Positions 47,938 through 57,301 are shown, numbered from the stretch's first letter. The stretch is DNA of 64,000 bases from Bacteroidota bacterium (GCA_021780815.1 JAJXYC010000001.1:1-64000), one strand, 5' to 3'. Translations and numbers: made by a program. Notes: a model not told the origin generated them from the sequence alone.

Positions 47938-50157
47938 ATGAAGGAAACCTTACTGGATAAGTTTATGAGCAGAAAAGGACTTTATGTGTCTTTTTGGTTT
48001 ATTGCCATAATAATGGTATCTGCTTTGATATACTATACTGCAAATTTGCATAAAGAAGTTCCTCCAATTCCCCAGAAAGTTGTATCTGAAACAGGGGAAG
48101 TGCTTTACACTTATGATGATGTTATTGCGGGAAAAGGTTATTTCCAAGAATTTGATTTAATGGATTGGGGAACACTTTTGGGGATGGGTGCTTATATAGG
48201 ACCTGATTTTTCAACAGATTTTTTACATAATCGTGTAGAATCTTTATATAATTTCTATGCAAAGGAACTTTACAATAAACCCCAAAACGAATTAAGCAAA
48301 ATAGAACTTGGGGCAGTCAAAGAAAGAGTTAAGCAAGATATAAAACAACAGACACACCTTACAGACAACACTGTAACATATACATCGCCTTCGGCAGAAG
48401 CATACAAAAATAATGTAAAGTATATAGTTGAAATGTTAGTAGAAGGCGATAAGCAAAGAGCTTATCCAGGTGGTTATATTAAACCTGCAGAAGCAGTTAA
48501 GATTGCCGCATTTTTTGATTGGTCGCAACTTGTTGCTTCAACACTTAGACCTGGATCTGCTAGAACTTGGTCAAATAATTTTCCGCACGAACCTTTGATT
48601 GACCAAGATACAGGGTGGTATTCGCATAATGTATCTTTATGGGAATTCCTTGTTCTATGGACTTTGACTATTCTTGTTATTTATTTGGCTTATGAATATT
48701 TGTTTAAAAAAGACCCAAAAGAAGAACTACAAGAACCTTTAAAAATTACAAGGTTATTTAAATCGCAGAAAAAATTATTAAAATATATTCCAATTGTCGC
48801 AGTATTTATTGTTATTCAATTAATAATTGGTGGGTATATCGCCCATTTATATACAGAACCAACAGGAAATTTTATATTTTCTCAAAACGTATTACCATTT
48901 AATGTAATACGTTCCTTGCATACACAAATTGCGATTTTGTGGGTAGCGATAGGTTGGTTAGTTGGTGGATTGCTTATTGCTCCTTGGATAGCAAATAAAG
49001 ATCATAAATATCCCTGGCTTATTGATGTGCTTTGGCTTGCTCTTGTTGTAGTTGGGGTGGGGTCAATTATTGGTCTATATATGGGCGCAACCGGACAAAT
49101 GAGAAATATGTGGTTCTGGTTCGGAAATGAAGGGCGAGAATTGCTTAATTTAGGTCGTTTCTGGGATATTGGATTAGTTGTTGGACTTGTTTTTTGGTTC
49201 TTGCTAATTATTTCTCTTATCAAAAAATCAGCAACGAATAACCCATTAGTTGGCACTATAATTTGGTCTTCATTTGCTATTGCAACACTTTACATTGCAG
49301 GAATGATGCCAATAAATAAAATTATGCCAAATTACACAGTCGACGATTATTATCGGTGGTGGGTAATTCATTTATGGGTAGAATTGACTTTTGAATTGTT
49401 TGCTGCGGGAGTTATTGCTTTCTTTACTGTTACTATTGGATTAATCTCTCACAAAACTGCTGTTAGAGTAATGTTCTTCGAAATCTTTTTAATTATGTTA
49501 AGTGGTACGCTTGGAGTGGGACATCATTATTGGTGGCAAGGTCTTGATGAATATTGGATTGCTATCGGTGGTATATTCTCGTCGCTTGAACCTTTACCGC
49601 TTGCTCTTATGATTGTTGAGGCAATGAAAAATTTACGAGAAAAAAATTATTCTGGACAAGGTTTCTCTTATAGAACTCCTTTTATGTGGATTGCTGGCTC
49701 AGCCATACTTAATTGGATTGGTGCAGGGTTCTTTGGTATGGTTATTAATACGCCCACAATTGATTATTATGCACATGGGACTTATTTAATTATGGCTCAC
49801 TCGCATGTTGCTTTACTTGGTGCTTTTGGTTATATTTCTATTGCTTTTCTTTATTTAACTTCAAGAGCAAATGCATTAGCTAACAATTTAGTTTGGAATG
49901 ACAAATTAAGTAAAGTCGGCTTTTGGTTACTTACAATAGGGGTTTTACTTTTTGCTATTCCTGTTTTGATTATTGGGCTCCATCAATCTGCTGTTGCAAG
50001 TAATGTTGGTTACTATGTTGCTCGTTTACGTGAAACTGTTGATACTATGAAAGGTTGGATGTGGTTCCGACTTCTACCTGATGGACTTATGATATTAGGT
50101 GGAATTGTAATTCTTTGGGATTTGCTCCAAAAAACTTATTTTGCTAAAAAAGCATAA
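47938..50157 (+). CDS. norZ: quinol-dependent nitric oxide reductase
   Basis: A 739-residue single-chain qNOR that reduces 2 NO to N2O using menaquinol/quinol in the inner membrane. The N-terminal fused part (1-235) has one anchor helix and a periplasmic domain equivalent to NorC but lacks a CxxCH haem motif, as in qNOR. It is followed by about 13 helices. Haem and iron ligands are seen in RSLHTQIAILW, WWVIHLWVELTFE, LGVGHHYWWQG and MAHSHVALLG. No nitrite reductase is nearby, so detoxification of external NO is as likely as denitrification. An AAGGAAA ribosome binding site precedes the start. Confidence 0.95.
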   Translation: MKETLLDKFMSRKGLYVSFWFIAIIMVSALIYYTANLHKEVPPIPQKVVSETGEVLYTYDDVIAGKGYFQEFDLMDWGTLLGMGAYIGPDFSTDFLHNRVESLYNFYAKELYNKPQNELSKIELGAVKERVKQDIKQQTHLTDNTVTYTSPSAEAYKNNVKYIVEMLVEGDKQRAYPGGYIKPAEAVKIAAFFDWSQLVASTLRPGSARTWSNNFPHEPLIDQDTGWYSHNVSLWEFLVLWTLTILVIYLAYEYLFKKDPKEELQEPLKITRLFKSQKKLLKYIPIVAVFIVIQLIIGGYIAHLYTEPTGNFIFSQNVLPFNVIRSLHTQIAILWVAIGWLVGGLLIAPWIANKDHKYPWLIDVLWLALVVVGVGSIIGLYMGATGQMRNMWFWFGNEGRELLNLGRFWDIGLVVGLVFWFLLIISLIKKSATNNPLVGTIIWSSFAIATLYIAGMMPINKIMPNYTVDDYYRWWVIHLWVELTFELFAAGVIAFFTVTIGLISHKTAVRVMFFEIFLIMLSGTLGVGHHYWWQGLDEYWIAIGGIFSSLEPLPLALMIVEAMKNLREKNYSGQGFSYRTPFMWIAGSAILNWIGAGFFGMVINTPTIDYYAHGTYLIMAHSHVALLGAFGYISIAFLYLTSRANALANNLVWNDKLSKVGFWLLTIGVLLFAIPVLIIGLHQSAVASNVGYYVARLRETVDTMKGWMWFRLLPDGLMILGGIVILWDLLQKTYFAKKA

Positions 50158-50206
50158 ATCAAATTTAATAACAAAACCTTTAATCTTCCGAAGTTTTTTT
50201 CTTTTC

Positions 50207-50246
50207 AGATGGACTTCACCTTGTAAGGCGTCGTCCATCTTTTTTA
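50207..50246 (+). terminator. terminator of norZ
   Basis: AGATGGAC (50207-50214) and GTCCATCT (50233-50240) form an 8-bp stem with a partly paired loop, followed directly by a T run (50240-50245). It is 50 bp after the stop. Confidence 0.9.
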
Positions 50247-50616
50247 TTGCTTTTTCGCTTTGCTCAAAATGGCAAAAAATAAAAAGATATTCTAAACGCA
50301 GCGAAAAATCTAAATGAATTTAAAAGACGTAATACATCCGGAAGAAAAATTTTCACAAAAAATATCGTTTTTGTAACAATGAGTTTTTTTTGTTTATATA
50401 TTAAATAAAGATTAATAAAGCGGGCAAAGATGAAAGAACTATTTTTTTGCTTAATGTTGCTATTAAAAAAACTAAAAAAAAAGCAACAGCTATAAAAAAA
50501 TCAATTATACTTCTTGTATTCTCACAATATTTTTGTTCACCGGTGGACAGCAAGCAAAAGCGGATAGACAAGATATGTATAGCCATTTAATAAATAAATC
50601 ACAATTGTATAGGATA
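50247..50616. other. 370-bp gap without a supported gene
   Basis: Between the norZ terminator and the MFS gene stop there are only short frames. A 61-codon minus-strand frame (50401-50586) and short plus-strand frames lack ribosome binding sites and family resemblance. One plus-strand frame could encode a hydrophobic stretch, so a very small peptide is possible but not supported. Confidence 0.5.
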
Positions 50617-51927
50617 TTAATTGTATTTAATTAAAACCATATCAATTTCGGTCTTGATTTTTGGCAATTTCCTTGCAAATAAAGCTCCTGCAACAATACA
50701 AGTTAAACCACTAATTAACAAAGTGTTAGGAGTGCCGATTTTATGGGCTAAAGAACCAGCGAGTAAACTGCCAAATGGAGCAGTTCCCATAAAAGCCATA
50801 GTATACAAGCTCATAACACGTCCACGCTTTTCATCTTCCACAATGGTTTGCAATATTGTATTACTTGTAGCAATTTGCAACATCATACCCAGTCCTGTAA
50901 TTACCATAAAAGTAAGAGCCACATAAAAATTAGGTACTAATGAAAGCAGAACAATTCCAATGCCAAAAACAAAGGCTGCCATAGTCATAATTTTTTCTAA
51001 TCCTTGAATATTTTTCTTAGAAGCTAGAAATAAAGCACCACTTATAGCACCTATACCAGATGCCCCCATCAAAAAACCAAAAGTATTGGCACCACCTTTT
51101 AAGAATACTTGCGCATATGCAGGCATTAGAACTGAATAAGGCATACCCATTAAACTTATAGTTGTAAGCAAAAGTAATATAGATTTAATAGGTAAAAAAT
51201 TAAAAGCATATTTCCAACCGGCTTTTAATTCTTGGAACATATCTTTTTGTTTATTGATTTTTTCTTTTTTGTCAAATTTCATTAGAAATAAAGAAACAAG
51301 CACAAAAATATAACTTATAGCATTAAGCAGAAAACACATTCCTTCACCCGTAGTAGCGATTAATACCCCCGCAATAGATGGACCGATAATTCTTGCTAAA
51401 TTAACCATTGATGAGTTTAAAGCAATTGCATTGCCTAAATCTTCTTTTTTATCAACCATTTGAATTATAAATGATTGCCTTGCGGGAGTATCAAATGCGT
51501 TTATTATACCAAGTATTATGTTTAAAACAATAATATGCCATATTTGTAGTATTCCTATTAGGAAAAAAATTGAAAGAACAAGTGCTTGGAGCATTGCCGC
51601 AATCTGCGTCCCTATCAAAAGTGTGTACTTATTCCATCTATCAACAAATACTCCCGAAAATGGAGCAATAACAAAAGTAGGGAACTGTCCTAAAAACCCT
51701 ACCAGTCCCAATAAAAACACAGAATGTGTCATATCATATACGAGCCATGGAGTTGCAATTCGTTGTATCCAAGTACCAATTAAAGAAATCGTTTGTCCTG
51801 AAAAATATAATCTGAAATTCCTATATTTTAAAGAGCGAAAGGTGTTTTTTAATTTTACTTTTGAGTTTTCTTTTAAAACTATGTCTGTTTTATCCTCAAT
51901 TTCGTTCATTTTAAAATGATTCTTCAA
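50617..51927 (-). CDS. MFS exporter, EntS/MFS_3 type
   Basis: A 436-residue transporter with 12 predicted membrane helices. The first half shows FRLYFSGQTISLIGTWIQRIATPWLVYDM, typical of the EntS-like MFS_3 group, with the loop motif FSGVFVDRWNKY (motif A) and DTPARQSFI. Related proteins export siderophores, macrolides or other small molecules, but the substrate here is unknown. It is transcribed singly, divergent from the YitT gene. Confidence 0.88.
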   Translation of the reverse strand: MKNHFKMNEIEDKTDIVLKENSKVKLKNTFRSLKYRNFRLYFSGQTISLIGTWIQRIATPWLVYDMTHSVFLLGLVGFLGQFPTFVIAPFSGVFVDRWNKYTLLIGTQIAAMLQALVLSIFFLIGILQIWHIIVLNIILGIINAFDTPARQSFIIQMVDKKEDLGNAIALNSSMVNLARIIGPSIAGVLIATTGEGMCFLLNAISYIFVLVSLFLMKFDKKEKINKQKDMFQELKAGWKYAFNFLPIKSILLLLTTISLMGMPYSVLMPAYAQVFLKGGANTFGFLMGASGIGAISGALFLASKKNIQGLEKIMTMAAFVFGIGIVLLSLVPNFYVALTFMVITGLGMMLQIATSNTILQTIVEDEKRGRVMSLYTMAFMGTAPFGSLLAGSLAHKIGTPNTLLISGLTCIVAGALFARKLPKIKTEIDMVLIKYN

Positions 51928-52088
51928 TTAATTTCTTAATATAAGACGAATAAAAAAATGGAAAGTTCATTAATTACAAACAATTAATAATTTAGGGGCA
52001 ACTTTTTTATTTTAAAAATTTATGTTAATCATTTGGTTTTATTTCATAATTTGAATTTATTTTTTATTGAATCTTTATAATTTTGTTT

Positions 52089-53063
52089 ATGAAATCTTTT
52101 ACACATAAAACAATTGAAAAAATTGCAAAATGGCTTATTAATAATGATTCAAAGATTGCACTTTCGTCATCTAATAACAAAGGGAAAAGCCCTGAACTAA
52201 TAATTTGGGAATCGATAATTAAAGATACTTTTCTTATTGTATTGGGAATTTTATCTGCTACTTTTGGTTTAAAAGGTTTTCTTTTGCCGAACTCATACAT
52301 AGATGGAGGTGTTACAGGAATATCGCTTTTAATTTCCATTACAACTAAATTGCATCTGTCTGCACTAATTTTAATAATAAACATTCCATTTCTTTTTTTA
52401 GCTTTAAAGCAAATCAATAAAGCTTTGGTTATCAGAAGTATTATTTCAATTACAGGGTTATCATTAAGTTTGATATTTATTAAAGTTCCAATAATTACAA
52501 ACGATAAGTTATTGACAGCAGTATTTGGTGGATTTTTTCTTGGTGGTGGTATAGGTTTAGCTATACGTGGCGGGACAGTTATAGATGGCACAGAAATATT
52601 AGCCATATATTTAAGTAAAAAAATAGGAGCAACAATTGGAGATATTATTTGGCTTATCAATATTCTAATATTTACTATTGCCGCATATTTTCTTTCGATT
52701 GAAATATCACTTTATTCAATTTTAATTTATTTATCGGCTTCTAAAACAGCTGATTTTATTATTGACGGGATTGAAGAATATATTGGAGTAACAATCATCA
52801 GTGAACATAGTGATGAAATCCGCTTAATGATTATCAATAAACTTGGAAGAGGTGTTACACTTTATTATGGGAAGCGAGGTTATGCAATGGAAGGAGAGAA
52901 TTTAAAGAAAACCGATGTGATTTTTTCTGTAATTACAAGATTAGAGATAGCAAAATTAAGAAATGAAGTTGATAAAATTGACCCAACTGCTTTTATAGTT
53001 ATGAATAGTATTAAAGAAACGAAAGGCGGTGTAATTAAAAAACGAACAATTAAAGATAATTAG
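52089..53063 (+). CDS. YitT family membrane protein with DUF2179 domain
   Basis: A TTG six bases upstream is in frame, but the ATG at 52089 is the better start, giving 324 residues. After about 45 polar residues come five or six hydrophobic helices with the YitT signatures LPNSYIDGGVTGISLLIS and FGGFFLGGGIGLAIRGGTVIDGTEIL. A C-terminal cytoplasmic DUF2179 domain follows (about 230-315; ISEHSDEIRLMIINKLGRGVTLYYGKRGY). Function is not established for the family. A TAATTTTG box (52078-52085) touches the start, so if used the mRNA would be almost leaderless. Confidence 0.88.
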   Translation: MKSFTHKTIEKIAKWLINNDSKIALSSSNNKGKSPELIIWESIIKDTFLIVLGILSATFGLKGFLLPNSYIDGGVTGISLLISITTKLHLSALILIINIPFLFLALKQINKALVIRSIISITGLSLSLIFIKVPIITNDKLLTAVFGGFFLGGGIGLAIRGGTVIDGTEILAIYLSKKIGATIGDIIWLINILIFTIAAYFLSIEISLYSILIYLSASKTADFIIDGIEEYIGVTIISEHSDEIRLMIINKLGRGVTLYYGKRGYAMEGENLKKTDVIFSVITRLEIAKLRNEVDKIDPTAFIVMNSIKETKGGVIKKRTIKDN

Positions 53064-53093
53064 CATTATTTTTTTATTTATAGCATCTATAAA

Positions 53094-54302
53094 TTAATTT
53101 TTAAAAGGACTTGAAATATATTTTTTTGCAATAGTATGGGAATCGTTCCATTCGGGAAGAGACAGAACTTTATTATAATATGATTTTGCTTGATTACGAT
53201 TAGATTTTAAATCATAAATATTGCCAATTTTTAAAAGAGTAAAGACATAAAATCCAGAAGGCTTTTTATCAATAGCAAGTGAACCTTCTAAACTTTTTTG
53301 AAAATATTTAAGGGCATCATCTAAATCATTGCGATTCATTAAAGCAACACCGATATAATACGTAGCTTCCCGAGCGGTAATACTGTTGTAACCTGTCTTT
53401 TTCTCAATTGCACGATTGAAAACTTCTCGCCATTCTTTTTCATATTCTGTTGACATACCCATTCTTACTAAACAGCGTCCCAAATAACGATGAAAATAAG
53501 CATTTTGTGGGTATTTATTATGAAGTTCTTGTGCTAATTGTAAGGCTTCGTAATTATTATTTTCAAAAGAATAATATATTTGTAAAAGCACCACTTTCGC
53601 TTCTACCGATGCATAACGAGCATATTTTGATGCTGCTCGTAACTGAAATAATCCTAATCTTTTATCTCCATTAGGGAGAAATATCATTAATGGCTTTAAT
53701 AATGGATATTCTTCTGGAAATTTTTGAGAAAAATAATTGTAAATACCTGTACCAAGCATAATATCGTGGTTAAATGGAGCAACTTCCTGACATTTCTGTA
53801 ATATGTCCAAAGCTTCTTTTGCATCGTGTATAGCAGAGATCCAGTCATCTCGCATTGTTCTTAATCTGGCACGATAACCAATTGCTCCGCCTTTAAAGAA
53901 TAATGCGTTTATATCGTATGAATTTGTATCAAGAGTTCTGTCGCATACATCTATTACTTTATTAATTTTATTTAAGAATAGTTCGTCGTTTGAAGTATTA
54001 TCGTTATCCAGAACAATTTTCCACCATTCAATCATTGCATCTAAAAAATAGCCTGCTGGGTGATTAGGATATTTCTCTTCAACTTGCTTGAAACAATCGC
54101 TGGCTTTGTCAAATTCTGAGTTATATATATAGTTTGCTCCTGTTAAAATTAAACTATCCGCATCTCTGTATAAAATTGCCCATTGCGAATTAGCTTTTAA
54201 AAAAGGAACCATAAAAAGCAATACTACAAAAAATATTCGGAATATTGTTTTATTAAAACTATGTGGAGATTTATTTTTTATTATTTGATTTTGCGTTTCC
54301 AT
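53094..54302 (-). CDS. secreted tetratricopeptide-repeat protein
   Basis: A 402-residue protein with an uncleaved or late signal segment (about 20-38; FRIFFVVLLFMVPF) followed by TPR-like helix pairs: NYIYNSEFDKASDCFKQVE with YPNHPAGYFLDA, AYFHRYLGRCLVRMG, YYIGVALMNRNDLDDALKYF and LKIGNIYDLKSNRNQAKSYY. It probably acts as a periplasmic or lipid-attached scaffold. The start is 1 bp from the end of the CPBP gene, so both form a minus-strand operon. Confidence 0.82.
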   Translation of the reverse strand: METQNQIIKNKSPHSFNKTIFRIFFVVLLFMVPFLKANSQWAILYRDADSLILTGANYIYNSEFDKASDCFKQVEEKYPNHPAGYFLDAMIEWWKIVLDNDNTSNDELFLNKINKVIDVCDRTLDTNSYDINALFFKGGAIGYRARLRTMRDDWISAIHDAKEALDILQKCQEVAPFNHDIMLGTGIYNYFSQKFPEEYPLLKPLMIFLPNGDKRLGLFQLRAASKYARYASVEAKVVLLQIYYSFENNNYEALQLAQELHNKYPQNAYFHRYLGRCLVRMGMSTEYEKEWREVFNRAIEKKTGYNSITAREATYYIGVALMNRNDLDDALKYFQKSLEGSLAIDKKPSGFYVFTLLKIGNIYDLKSNRNQAKSYYNKVLSLPEWNDSHTIAKKYISSPFKN

Positions 54303-54303
54303 T

Positions 54304-55215
54304 TTATAATAAACTTTTATCTGATTGATAATTCAATTTATATGTATATGACGAATTATAAGGGTTAAGTGTTTCAAATTTAACGATAAAATAAGAAGTT
54401 GCAATTAATGTAAAAGTACATAAAATTGAATTTTCAAAACCATAATCATTCCCGAAAAGCCACTGTAAAATTGTTCCGTCAATTTTAAGATTAAACAACG
54501 AGTACGAAGTTGCTTGACCGCTTACATTTGAACCAATAATTAATGCTTGAAATAAATTCCAGAAAAAATGATAAAATAAAGGTAACCATAAGCTTCTTGT
54601 TTTAATATACATAAATCCTAATAAAGCACCCGCTAAAAAAGTATTGAATGCCGCATAAAATGAGAAATATGGATTTAAAGAATGAACTAATGCAAACAAA
54701 ATACTTGAAAAAGCTATAGAGGTTATATTAGAAAACCTCATGTTCAAAGATTGCAAAATAAATCCTCTAAAAATAATCTCTTCTTGTGCCGCACCAAAGA
54801 ACATAGTTAAAAGGAATTGAAAAACGAATGTATTTAATTGGAACTCTTTGTTAAAAGAGACTTGACTGATGAAATTTGCTAATATCAAAGTTATCAAAAA
54901 AGGAGAAATTGCATACAATAAACTCCTAATCAAGTAACCTGTAAAAAACTTATTTATAGTCAAATTTAAGGATTTTATAACATTCGTTCTTCTAACTAAT
55001 TCAATAATAAATATTGGTAATGTTAAAAGTAAAAAATTAGATAAATCTGTAATTAAGAAGAACAAAAAATTAGTCGGATTTGCAATTTTAAAAGTAAGGT
55101 AAGATAAATCAGTCCAAAAGAAAATAAAAATAATCAGGATTACTAAATAAGATATAATTCTGCCAAACCAATGATTTGTTATTAAATTTATATGTCTATT
55201 CAAGGTAAATACCAA
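54304..55215 (-). CDS. CPBP family intramembrane glutamic protease
   Basis: A 303-residue membrane protein with about eight helices. The three CPBP motifs are present: AQEEIIFRGF (the E-E-x-x-x-R motif, about 140-149), FALVHSL (F-x-x-x-H) and the third helix FYHFFWN (H-x-x-x-N). The family includes CAAX prenyl proteases and bacteriocin-immunity proteins. In this context, next to a TPR protein, the substrate is unknown. Confidence 0.87.
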   Translation of the reverse strand: MVFTLNRHINLITNHWFGRIISYLVILIIFIFFWTDLSYLTFKIANPTNFLFFLITDLSNFLLLTLPIFIIELVRRTNVIKSLNLTINKFFTGYLIRSLLYAISPFLITLILANFISQVSFNKEFQLNTFVFQFLLTMFFGAAQEEIIFRGFILQSLNMRFSNITSIAFSSILFALVHSLNPYFSFYAAFNTFLAGALLGFMYIKTRSLWLPLFYHFFWNLFQALIIGSNVSGQATSYSLFNLKIDGTILQWLFGNDYGFENSILCTFTLIATSYFIVKFETLNPYNSSYTYKLNYQSDKSLL

Positions 55216-55275
55216 AAATCATTTAAGCAAAATTAAGGATAAAAAGTAAAAGATATTGATTAAATTGCTGAAAAT

Positions 55276-55473
55276 TTAATTTTCGTTATTTAGTAATTTT
55301 AATTTTGATATATGTTCATTAACTTTTGTTGTCATTGCATCATATACTTCTTCGTGAACAGTACCATGTAATATAAAATTAATTTGGGGACAATAAGAAG
55401 CATATTTATTTTCACCTCTTTTACGGATTAAAATCTCGTAATCATCTGGGTTTGTTGATTTGCTAATATTCAT
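55276..55473 (-). CDS. small HicB-like protein
   Basis: A 65-residue protein. YEILIRKRGENKYASYCPQ resembles the HicB antitoxin strand pattern (Y-x-V-x-I-x-x-x-x-G-x-Y-x-A-x-x-P), followed by a helix that begins TVHEEVYDAM as in the HicB EA helix. It lacks a C-terminal DNA-binding part and no HicA toxin lies beside it. An orphan antitoxin or unrelated ferredoxin-like small protein is equally possible. Confidence 0.55.
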   Translation of the reverse strand: MNISKSTNPDDYEILIRKRGENKYASYCPQINFILHGTVHEEVYDAMTTKVNEHISKLKLLNNEN

Positions 55474-55603
55474 AAATACACCAATTTATTTTTAAGAAAA
55501 TAAAGTAAACAATAAAATTTTAATTATAAATAAGAAAGACGCATAAAACAAATTAATCTTGCAAGAAATGTTATTAAAGGCAAATTTGTTATTTTTGAAA
55601 ACT

Positions 55604-56341
55604 ATGAATGACAAAATTGAAATATTTACCGATGGCGCTTGTCTGGGTAACCCAGGGGCAGGTGGCTTTGCTTGGATTCTTTTATTTGATAATAAAAGGG
55701 TAGAACATTCTGAATCCGAGCCTAAAACAACTAATAATAGGATGGAATTGTCCGCTGTTGTTAGTGTGTTATCTTATTTTGATGAAAATAAAAAAAGCGA
55801 CAAAAAATACAAATTAGTAATTAATACTGATTCAAATTTAATTGTACAAGCCGTTACTGCCGGCTGGTTGCAATTTTGGGCTAGAAATAATTGGATAAAA
55901 CAAGACAAAAAACCTGTTAAAAATCAAGATTTATGGGAAAAAGTTTATTTCTTGCTCAATAAATACGATGTTGATTTTGTTTGGATAAAAGGGCATTCGG
56001 GAATAGAAATGAATGAGATATGCGATAAATTAGCTCGGCAAGCGGCAACTTCGCAAACTTCTATTTATCATCAAGTTATTAATTTGAAGAAAAAATCAGA
56101 GCAAGAAAGTAGCAAAATTAATACAAAATCAGACAAAACAAATGATGCCTTTAAGTTCCATCTTATTGATAAAGAGCAATTATTAATTGAGCAAATAATC
56201 CAAAAAGGTTTTATTAAAAATCCTAACTCAATCGTCTTAAATAATTCAAATATTAGTGAATTTCAAAATAAACTAAATCAATTTATCAACAAATATTTTA
56301 AAAATGATAATGGTGAAAATGAAAAATTACAATCGAAATAA
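55604..56341 (+). CDS. rnhA: ribonuclease HI with C-terminal extension
   Basis: The frame opens at a TTG at 55559, but the ATG at 55604 matches the family start (MNDKIEIFTDGACLGNPG), giving 245 residues. Catalytic acidic residues are visible: Asp in FTDGAC, Glu in NRMELSAV, Asp in INTDSN and the late Asp in EICDKLARQAA. It removes RNA from RNA-DNA hybrids. About 95 residues beyond the usual 150 (from TSIYHQVI on) are charged and helical and have no recognised domain. The next gene starts inside the 3' end. Confidence 0.93.
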   Translation: MNDKIEIFTDGACLGNPGAGGFAWILLFDNKRVEHSESEPKTTNNRMELSAVVSVLSYFDENKKSDKKYKLVINTDSNLIVQAVTAGWLQFWARNNWIKQDKKPVKNQDLWEKVYFLLNKYDVDFVWIKGHSGIEMNEICDKLARQAATSQTSIYHQVINLKKKSEQESSKINTKSDKTNDAFKFHLIDKEQLLIEQIIQKGFIKNPNSIVLNNSNISEFQNKLNQFINKYFKNDNGENEKLQSK

Positions 56342-57077
56342 CATCTTCTTTGCAGTATTTTTTTCCCTTCTTTTTTCACAAATAACTTTGTTTTCACAAC
56401 CTAAAGATGTGGTTCTGTACACAGGAACAGTAAAAAATGATTTAGGTGAAGCTGTGGGGACTGAAATGAGATTTTTAACAGAAGGGCAGTCTCCTACTAT
56501 TGTGCGTTCAAATAGCGATGGTTCTTATCAATTAGTTCTCAAGCAAGGTAAAATATATATACCTGTATTTAGAGGTTATATAGAAATCGGGGGAATTGTG
56601 CCTTTGAACGTTGAAAAATACGATGGTTATCAAGAATTAAGCAAAAATTATGTTGTTCGTCAATTGAAAGAAAATTTGGAAATTGCAAATATTAATCTTT
56701 TTGCAGATGAAGATTCTACTTTGAGCGATGATGGGAAATTCTTTCTCAAAACCTTTAAAGAATTTTACTCTCTCAACAAGAACACACAATTTGATATACA
56801 TTTGTCTGCTGTTGGAATAAAATTTAAGCCTAAAATAGTTACACAAAAAATTCAAGTAAAAGGAAGAACAAGAACTAAGAAAGTAAAAATTCCTGCTGCC
56901 GATTTAGCGAAAGCATTTTTACAAAGCAGATCTGATAGTATTCAATTATATCTCAAAAGTTTAGGCTTACCCTTAAAACTTTTTAATTACGTAATGGATA
57001 CAAATATTTCAAATAAAACTCCAACACCAGCAACAGATACAAAAATAATTTTAATAAAATTATTAAAATTTAATTAA
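56319..57077 (+). CDS. secreted protein with carboxypeptidase-regulatory and OmpA-like parts
   Basis: The first ATG is at 56304. The Met at 56319 begins a clean signal peptide (NNIFFAVFFSLLFSQITLFSQ), giving about 252 residues. The N-terminal domain (about 30-110; YTGTVKNDLGEAVGTEMRF) is a CarboxypepD_reg or Cna-B-like sandwich. The C-terminal part has an OmpA-like arrangement (DLAKAFLQSRSDSIQLYLKSLG) without all usual peptidoglycan-binding residues. It may link the outer membrane and the wall. It overlaps the end of rnhA by 23 bp. Confidence 0.65.
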   Translation: MKNYNRNNIFFAVFFSLLFSQITLFSQPKDVVLYTGTVKNDLGEAVGTEMRFLTEGQSPTIVRSNSDGSYQLVLKQGKIYIPVFRGYIEIGGIVPLNVEKYDGYQELSKNYVVRQLKENLEIANINLFADEDSTLSDDGKFFLKTFKEFYSLNKNTQFDIHLSAVGIKFKPKIVTQKIQVKGRTRTKKVKIPAADLAKAFLQSRSDSIQLYLKSLGLPLKLFNYVMDTNISNKTPTPATDTKIILIKLLKFN

Positions 57078-57085
57078 AATAATGA

Positions 57086-57114
57086 TTGTCTTTCGTTGAT
57101 TTTTAGTAATTTTG
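57086..57114 (+). promoter_or_regulatory. promoter of the tRNA-Gln gene
   Basis: TTG at 57086-57088 and TAATTTTG at 57107-57114 are 18 bases apart. The tRNA 5' end is 40 bases downstream, a sensible leader for a tRNA precursor. Confidence 0.5.
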
Positions 57115-57153
57115 AATTATTAAAATTTTGTTATTTGAAAAAGTTCAAAAAAG

Positions 57154-57226
57154 TGCCTCGTAGTGTAATTGGCAACACGTCTGACTCTGGATCAGAAGAG
57201 TTTAGGTTCGAGCCCTAACGAGGCAG
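57154..57226 (+). tRNA. tRNA-Gln (anticodon CUG)
   Basis: A 73-base tRNA with a 7-bp acceptor stem (57154-57160 TGCCTCG with 57219-57225 CGAGGCA), a discriminator G at 57226, and an anticodon stem TCTGA/TCAGA enclosing the loop CTCTGGA, whose anticodon is CTG. The T arm carries GGTTCGAGCCC-type bases, and CCA is not encoded. U1-A72 is typical of tRNA-Gln. The tyrosine recombinase that follows probably uses its 3' end as an attachment site. Confidence 0.95.
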
Positions 57227-57239
57227 CTTGTAATAAAAT

Positions 57240-57271
57240 ATGGCGGTTACTGAGATTTCAATAACCGCCAT
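57240..57271. terminator. hairpin between tRNA and integrase
   Basis: Perfect 10-bp arms ATGGCGGTTA (57240-57249) and TAACCGCCAT (57262-57271) lie between the tRNA and the convergent integrase. Both flanks are T- or A-rich, so it may stop transcription in both directions. Confidence 0.65.
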
Positions 57272-57279
57272 TCATTTTC

Positions 57280-57301
57280 TGGCTACGATTTGGCTACGAT
57301 T
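57280..57301. repeat. tandem 11-bp direct repeat near the attachment site
   Basis: TGGCTACGATT occurs twice without a gap (57280-57290 and 57291-57301), between the tRNA and the integrase stop. Short direct repeats here are typical of arm-type binding sites for integrase or excisionase, but this is inference from position. Confidence 0.5.

Noticed and set aside
50401-50586. 61-codon minus-strand frame with a hydrophobic stretch
   Set aside because: No ribosome binding site, no conserved pattern and strong low-complexity bias. Kept as unsupported in the intergenic entry.
52064-52660. 198-codon minus-strand frame
   Set aside because: It is antisense to the YitT gene, rich in Ile/Pro/Lys without domain logic, and the plus-strand product has clear family motifs.
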